From Mariannaea sp. PMI_226 (Eukaryota > Ascomycota > Sordariomycetes > Hypocreales > Nectriaceae), in assembly GCA_024336345.1 (NCBI GenBank), contig JANFOG010000006.1:1116001-1180000 (forward strand): a DNA stretch of 64,000 nucleotides, read 5' to 3'. Below the pieces are notes generated by a model that saw only the letters and a list, made by a program, of their open reading frames with translations, was not told the DNA's origin and ran no database searches. Numbering within the stretch: position 1 is the stretch's first letter; each line of letters starts with the position of its first letter. The position numbers and the translations under genes are program-made. Below, one piece after another: positions 57,766-64,000 of the stretch.

Positions 57766-58988
57766 CTTTGGAGGAGGAGCGGGGACGTCGAGCTCGATAG
57801 GGGTATTATGAGAGAGAGAGCTCTTGGGCAGCGGCGACGGTGGCCGGGCTGGTGATGAAGTCGGGGGCGAGACGGCGTGGGAGGACGGTGTTGAGGATGA
57901 AGGAGGCGGTGGTGGTGGTGATGGTGGTGGAGAGTTTGGCAAAGGCACTTGGCGAGCTACGTCGACAAGGGTGAGAGCTTCAGTGGCGGACGTGGTACTT
58001 GGATAATCGATGGCCCACCGATGGTTCAAGTTTGTACCAGGGCCGCCTGCGCGCGATAGCAGAGGTGGGCCGGGCGGTGATGTCGTTTTAGCGGTCGCTG
58101 CAGCAATGTTGGTGGGTGCCTTGCTGTGTTCATCTGTGGGCGGTGCAGGGGTCGAGCTGCTGGAGCTGCTGGAGCTGCTGCGGCGCCTTGGGGACAACGG
58201 CCTGTGATTACTGTCGCGCAGGCTGCAGCTTTCGTTGTCAACTTCAGGGTCGTTTTCTTGCCCGTGGTCACTGTCTGACTGGTGGCCTCCAATGTCGTCA
58301 CTGTCGCTGTCACTGTCGCTTTCGCTACCTGTACCACTTCCACTACCTCTGCTGTCCTTTCGGGCGCGAACTAGGTCCAGTAACGAAGGCCGCGCCTTGA
58401 GGGTGGGACGGATACCGAGCATGCACTGCGACGCCGTTTGGCGGGAGGAATCTCAGCCTGGGGCCGTCGGATGAATTGTGTCTTACCGCCTGTGATTGTC
58501 CAATGACGGACTCAAGCAAGGAGTTATTAAACAAGAAAATAAAATAAAAACAGGTACAGGAGTATCAGAGAGTTGTGGTGGTGTTGGTGCGTTTGTTGTG
58601 ATACGAAGGAAGCCAAGCCAACATGTGAACTATAGTTAGGCTACGTAATCAATTGGAAAATGTGGCGAGCGACGCACAGAAGATAATCAAGGGATGGATA
58701 GCCTCTTCGATGTAAAGGCTGCCCAGTATTATTTCTGTAACAGAGCATAGACGGGAAGCTGAAAATGGGGTCGCCAGGCCAGTGTTTTATCAATGCACCT
58801 CTAGTAATCAAGTGAATCCTATAACGCCCTTCAGTTATCGGCTTACTTTTCATCCCCGTCTTCCCCAGTCGATGCCTGGTCAGGCTCCCCCACACAACTC
58901 TAATATGAGCGATACCAGATCATCTCCGTCCCAACCCATTGAGAAACGCACATCTCCTCCTTGGAAATAATCTGAAAATTTCTACCTT
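57766..58988. other. VMA1 leader/upstream region with in-frame open stretch
   Basis: From 58422 down to the VMA1 start the minus strand is open in the VMA1 frame (219 codons, beginning MLGIRPTLKARPSLLDLV, then Ser/Asp and Pro/Ser runs). It could be a 5' UTR, an N-terminal extension or a separate small gene; no known domain is visible. The remainder to 58988 shows nothing. Confidence 0.4.
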
Positions 58989-60870
58989 CTAGTCCCCTTT
59001 GTTCTTGTTTTTCCTCTTCTCCTCCTCTTGTTCCCTCTTCCACTTCTCTCCCAGCGCCTCCAATTCTGCATTGATGTGCTCAATCTGTGCCCTCGCACCT
59101 GGCCAAGGCTTTCTCCCTCGTCCCGTGTCAAACAGTCGATAGGCAGCTGGGGAATCAAACCCATCCATCAGCATGTAGTATAGCTTTGAGTCATTCCACC
59201 ACAGCTTCCAAGACTGCCAAGTGCAAAATGCAAGCCGTTCAGTCAGACCCGTTCCCGCAGCTTGGTTCAACCAGTCGTATGTGGCCGTCGAAATGACTCG
59301 AAAGCCGAGATGCTGCACTTTACCTCTCTTGAGCGTATCGACAACGTAACGGTATTGGATGTCAATGTCCTTGCGGCGCTCTTCTGGAGACTCAATGGGA
59401 TATGAGCCACTCCACACACTAGCCAATGCCATTGACGCAAGGTCATAAAGCAACAATGGTGGCTTCAGGATAAGCATATGTCCTAGAAACGCCAGAGATT
59501 CGGGGTATTGCTCTGAGATGAACCCCTTGTACAATCGTGCAAACTTGTCATCCGGGTTGTAGAACTTTGTCGCCTCGATTTCCTTGTAACGATCTGGAGC
59601 TGCAGCTGTATCTGTGGGATCACCAACTCCACGGATGACGGAAAAGTCGTATTGGTAACCACAGCAGAAGATGATGACATCAATATCCTCTAGTACTCTT
59701 CCATCTGTGAGGACTACTGACTTGGGCCCCGCGATCTTCTCGATGCCCAGGACTGTCTCTATGCGATTCTCTCGGAGATTCTCGGCCATGTCGTCTGAGA
59801 AAAAGGGGATTCGGTGTAGAAAGCCATCCATTATTCGAGGCGAGTTGAAGGATGAATGGTTGCTGAGCCACGGAAATTCCTTCTTTCGCATAGATATCAG
59901 GCCTTTGGACATCAACGCCCCGCAGAGCCTCGGAAACGTGCTGAGAAAGAGTCGCATCATTGCACCAGCCCGCCGAGTAATTGAATGGTCAAAAGCTTTG
60001 CCTTTGCTTGTACGAGGGAGCTGGTTCCGTGTCGTCAGCATGTTGATGTCTTTGGATACTTTACTAGTCTTTTTACTCACGAGAAAGAATTGAGCTCGAT
60101 GGCTCAAGTACACCTTGTTGGCCTTCGCCTTGACCAAGAAAGAAGTTGAATCTGCCCCTGATGCGCCCACTCCGACAACAATTACATTCTTCCCTTCGTA
60201 TTTTACGGGGTCCTTAAACTCTCGCGAATGCATAACCTCGCCAGCGAACTTCTCGATTCCTCTTACTTGGGGCGTTCTCTTCACGTTTAGTATCCCGGTT
60301 GCGACAACAACCCGATCGAAGCTGTGGCACTTCTCGGTCATGGTCTGCTGATCTTTTGTATAGACGAGCCATTTGTTGTTTGCCTCGTCGCGCTCAACAT
60401 GGTCGACTGCCGTGGAAAAGCAGATATGTGATAGAAGACCGAAATGATTAGCGTACGACTCGAGATACCTTTGAATATCTTTCGCGTGAGGATGCGTCGG
60501 CAATTCTTGATTTCGGCAAGTTAATCCAATTGATCAAAGAAAACTCATTTATTTGACGTACCACTGGGAAATGGGAAGTCGGAAAAGGCACTCTTTTATA
60601 CAAGTCAGCATCGCATTTTCATCCCAGTTCCTGGTAAAGTTGACCAATACTCACAGCATGCCTGGATGTGTTGAATTTCGTCTGGTCTAGGGCCGTCGTT
60701 TGTTCCCCGTTGTCGGAGACATGCCATGTTCCCCCAATCCACTCGTGCCTTTCGAAGGTGGTGACGTTGAGACCCTGTTCAAGAAGATTCTTGGTTGCTA
60801 CCAGACCAATGGCACCAGCCCCGATCACACACACCTTGCTTCCGATCTGCTCAGTTTCCGAATTGTTCAT
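58989..60870 (-). CDS. Flavin-containing monooxygenase (FMO family)
   Basis: FAD/NADPH enzyme oxygenating soft nucleophiles (N or S). Four exons: 60655-60870, 60562-60592 (31 nt), 60081-60505, 58989-60020; 567 residues. The 60-bp intron 60021-60080 is stop-free and in frame (like the one in HIBCH) but has GTGAGT and GCTGAC/CAG signals; removing it joins RAQFFL to LPRTSKGKAFD. Motifs: FAD-binding GAGAIG (17-22), the FMO fingerprint FxGxxxHSxxF as FAGEVMHSREF near 163, the NADPH-binding VVGVGASGAD near 188, and VIIFCCGYQYDFS. The C-terminus is a charged Glu/Lys tail. Substrate unknown; no secondary-metabolite cluster accompanies it. Confidence 0.9.
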
Positions 60871-61761
60871 GATGGTTGGAGAGATTGTGTAAGAGACAGT
60901 TGAAGATTTGCGACCAGCCCTCGCAAATCCTGGGCGCCGCCGATGTAATTATACGCCGTCGCCTCAGCTATGAAGCGAGACAAAAGATGGGCTATCTTAC
61001 TCGGCGAATAGAATTCCCTTCTGTGAGCTGAGCTGCAGTTCAGCTGAATGTCAGATTTTCGTACCTGCTGACTTGGCATTTTGCGCTTGTCTCAGCCAGC
61101 CAGCGTACTTCTACAATACGCTTTGACGAGATGCCATTGGTCTGTAATGCCTCGAAATATGTGACATCCAGGCCCAGCTTGGGCCTAAATGTCATTGAGG
61201 CCTAGTCAAGGCGCCTGTGTGCTGCTTATTGTCAATATTGACATGCGGCGGGAGAATCGGAGCGCATGTGTAAGCACCAAGATGCCAGAAGTCAAAATCA
61301 ATAGACTTGATGAAGATATCACTCAGCTCAGTGACAGTATGTATCATTCATGGGTTGCATCTATGATGGTAGAGCTTTGGCAATGGGTGACGTAGTCTTA
61401 CCTTAGGTAGCAACTACAGTTCCTTATGTCAGGACCCAACTGTGCGTGAGATCTGAGCCCCCGATTCATCCGATTAACTCATTTTCTTTGGCTTGGCAAT
61501 TTTGCATACGATCGTAGGGCAAACTGGTTCTCAAATATGACCACCTCGTCTGACCACCTTTGGATTTGAATTTAATAACGTTGGCCTAGTGATTGGCCAA
61601 GATGTGGCTGTGTGGAGGATCTGCATAATCATCCGAATGAGGCAAAGTGATGGTTCTATTGACGAAGCAGATTGGATTTTGCTGCAACTGGAGCAAATTG
61701 TAGCTTCTCCTTAAGTCACCTACCTATCTAGGGAGGTACATACATTCATTTGTCAACGCCT
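60871..61761. other. Intergenic: FMO promoter and sphingomyelinase 3' flank
   Basis: 891 bases. TACCTTAGGTA-type motif near 61400-61411 and TACCTACCTAT near 61719-61730. No gene is supported. Confidence 0.5.
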
Positions 61762-63926
61762 TCAAGCACGGCTCTCCTTCGTCTTTTCAATCACCCTCTT
61801 CTGCAGCACATCCAAAAGCTCCTTCTTCACACCCATGGCATTGAACGTAGCTCGGCCCACTGAGATACCACATTCATCCCTCTCTCTAGCCGGGTCCAGG
61901 CTGCGCTTGCTGAAGTGAACGCCCAACGACGGAGTGTAGCAGTTGTTCTCGCTTCGAGCCGCGCGCAGTTGGCAGATCTCGTTGGTTTTGCATGTTCCAG
62001 TGCAGGAATCCGACTTCCATCCACGGCTCTTGCGGGAACGGTACGCCTGGTAAGCTGTGTCGTTTGACTCAAACAGGGCAGTCACGTTGTGCCAGAACGC
62101 TCCTGTGAGCTCGGAGCTGCTGTCAGTCACTGGTGGGCTGAGCAGAGAGCCGTACGCCTCCTTGGCGGAATAGTACTTCTTCCATTCGGGGCCGGTGGTT
62201 TGGAAGGCGGAGCTAGTCATGTCGGCAATGTAAGTAGTCGAGTCGAGGACAGCAAACGTCACAGGATCGACATCGTAGACACGAAAGGCGGGCATGCCTG
62301 CTGTTGGAGTGAGCGAGGGGCCAATGTAGGAGGCTACGAGGGCATTGGAGAATTTGCGGTTTGACCAGTCAGAGTAGCTGATCTGGAACTGATCGTCGTG
62401 GGTGTGACCGAAGAACATGGCCGAGATAGTCGCGGAGTAGCGGTTGACGACCTGGTCGAGATAGTTGGACTGGCTGTGGAAGCTGTCGGAGTCACCAAAG
62501 GGCATGTGTCCGATGATAAAGACCCGCTCATTTGCTTTCTCAGCAGCATCGAGTTCTTTTACGAGCCAAGCAATCTGGTTGTTAGGATCCTGAACCATCG
62601 TCTTGCGGTACAGCCAGTAGTTCTGGCGGTAGTACATATTCGTGCTGAGGGAGATGATGCGTAAATTTCCGCCTGGATGCTTGACCGAGTAGGAGCCGAG
62701 TGCCTGTGAATCGGCCTTCCCCTCTGCGCCAATCCACTGCGTCCAGATGCCTGAGAGAAGGTTATAGACCCATTGGCTCGAGCTGCCGACTGAGTTGGGC
62801 TGGAAGGCGTTGGCGGGACTGGCTTCATGGTTGCCAGCAGTTCCGTAGACTGTGCCTAGACTGTCACTCATCAAGCCGTAGGCATTGGTAACTACTATAT
62901 TTAGCAACGTACTCTACGTAGGTAAATTAAAGGTTAGGTTCTGCAATACTCACTCTGCTGTGTGTTATACGATTGGCTGGTGTTCCAAACGGCATGGTCG
63001 ACAATGTCTCCGGTGAAAATGGTGAATGCCGCATCTGGAACGATTTTCTGGATGGCGTCGTACATGCTCTTTTCAAGACTCACTGGAGCGTCGCATTTGT
63101 GGTCGCCATTTGGCCCAGCAGGGGACTTGTTGTTTCCAGGCTTGTCGGCATCGGTGTACGGCCTGGATATTTTTTTTCATGTTAGACAAGAACCCATCTC
63201 CAATTTGACAGAACGGCATGTTTTAGCCCTCACCTGCAACATATGGGCTTCGTGCAGTTGGAGTTTGAACCCTCGACATAGAGAGGATCTATGTGAATAT
63301 CGGAATAGTGAACCACCTTGATAGGTTTCTTTCCGCTGGGTGCAGGGCGAGACTTGGACGGCTTGCTGGACGGAAAGGGAACATTCCACTGCTGTACTTC
63401 GGGATACGCGCAAAGCCCAAGGAAGGTAGTGCAGAACTCCTCAGAGGTTCGAGAGCCAATGCTCATTGAGCGAAGACCGCTGGCAATAATGGGACCCTCA
63501 AGTTGAAGAGCACCTTCACAGACATCATCATCCTCAGCCTGTTGCAAGATTAGTAAGTCGACCTCTATAAACTGTAATACCGGCGTCTTTTATGCTCACC
63601 CCGGAGATCTTGCATATCTCTTGGAGGACGTCAATGAATGCTTTGTCACTGAGAGCGGCCAAACCCTTGAGCGCTGCCACGAGGGTCTGGTGGGAAATAT
63701 TTGTCATTAGCACATCGCCCTCAACAACGAGTCGTTACGAATAACTAACCTCACATCCTGCGCAAGTAACGTCACTCTTGAAGTCATTCCAAAGGTCCTC
63801 TACCCAATCTCTGGATTCGATAGAGCGTTCCGTATTTAAGAAGGTGAGGTCCTGAGGAGCAGCCTCTTGACAGAGAGCGTTCTGGGCGAGGCCCAGCCCG
63901 ATGACGAAGAGAGAGAGCAGTTGCAT
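61762..63926 (-). CDS. Acid sphingomyelinase-like phosphodiesterase, secreted
   Basis: Five exons: 63750-63926, 63600-63686, 63234-63538, 62954-63162, 61762-62894; 636 residues. Signal peptide MQLLSLFVIGLGLAQNALCQ. A saposin-B-like module follows (TCAGCETLVAALKGLAAL, EICKISG, DDDVCEGALQLEGPII). The calcineurin-like metallophosphoesterase domain shows all metal-binding blocks: YSDIHIDPLY near 168, FTGDIVDH near 240, GNHE near 279, GHMPFGD near 387 and GHTHDD near 425. A Cys-rich C-terminal region (DSCTGTCKTNEICQLRAA) is typical of the fungal/animal SMPD1 architecture. Probably extracellular or vacuolar, cleaving phosphodiester head groups of sphingolipids or related substrates. All splice junctions keep frame and family continuity. 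Confidence 0.93.
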
Positions 63927-64000
63927 TTCAAACGGTTCGAGGCGCTCACATTTCCATCAGAAATTAAATGGATATACGACTGCTATTTAACACCCCAGTA
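63927..64000. other. Right-edge upstream sequence of the sphingomyelinase-like gene
   Basis: 74 bases of probable 5' UTR; too short to interpret. Confidence 0.4.

Noticed and set aside
58989..63926. Secondary-metabolite cluster around the FMO, with the dioxygenase elsewhere
   Set aside because: No polyketide synthase, peptide synthetase, terpene cyclase, transporter or cluster regulator is present; neighbours are housekeeping genes.

Overview
The window is nuclear DNA of a filamentous ascomycete, most likely a Sordariomycete of the order Hypocreales. The evidence is the gene set (SSD1/GUL-1, MKT1, GLE1, TLG1, V-ATPase subunit A, a DUF4048 protein, an Ams2/SPT21 factor), short introns of about 48-80 bp with GTAAGT-like donors and CTAAC/CTGAC-like branch sites, CT-rich leaders, and many TAGGTA/TACCTA motifs between genes. 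The genus cannot be fixed from sequence reading alone. All gene models below were spliced by hand: introns were placed where the reading frame, a GT...AG pair and continuity of a known protein family agreed.

Layout, left to right: Ams2/SPT21-type chromatin factor (minus, cut by the left edge); mitochondrial 3-hydroxyisobutyryl-CoA hydrolase (minus); intron-containing tRNA-Gly(GCC) (plus); dihydroxyacetone kinase (minus); a 4.1-kb gene-free interval; GH76 alpha-1,6-mannanase of the DFG5/DCW1 type (plus); DUF4188 membrane protein (minus); DUF4048 protein (minus); unusual ATP-dependent DNA ligase (plus); 2-oxoglutarate/Fe(II) oxygenase (minus); MKT1 (plus); Rds1-like ferritin-fold secreted protein (minus); SSD1/GUL-1 (minus); a 4.1-kb gene-free interval; GLE1 (plus); TLG1 SNARE (minus); METTL25/RRNAD1-type methyltransferase (plus); a 3.8-kb gene-free interval; CASTOR-like ACT-domain protein (plus); YIH1/IMPACT (minus); V-ATPase subunit A (minus); flavin-containing monooxygenase (minus); acid sphingomyelinase-like phosphodiesterase (minus).

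No transposase, reverse transcriptase, CRISPR array, rRNA or secondary-metabolite core enzyme is visible. Most genes are housekeeping. Functional threads include mRNA fate (MKT1, SSD1, GLE1), cell wall and polarity (GH76, SSD1, possibly the DUF4048 protein), vacuole and endosome (TLG1, V-ATPase A, sphingomyelinase) and amino-acid sensing (the CASTOR-like protein and YIH1, tail to tail).

The observations most worth testing are these: NDR-kinase (Cbk1/COT-1) type HxRxxS sites in both SSD1 and the DUF4048 protein, with FxFP docking motifs in SSD1; a C-terminal SRL on a mitochondrial-type HIBCH; a 219-codon in-frame open extension before the V-ATPase A start; the pairing of two amino-acid-sensing genes; a non-canonical DNA ligase; and a dispersed intergenic 12-mer.
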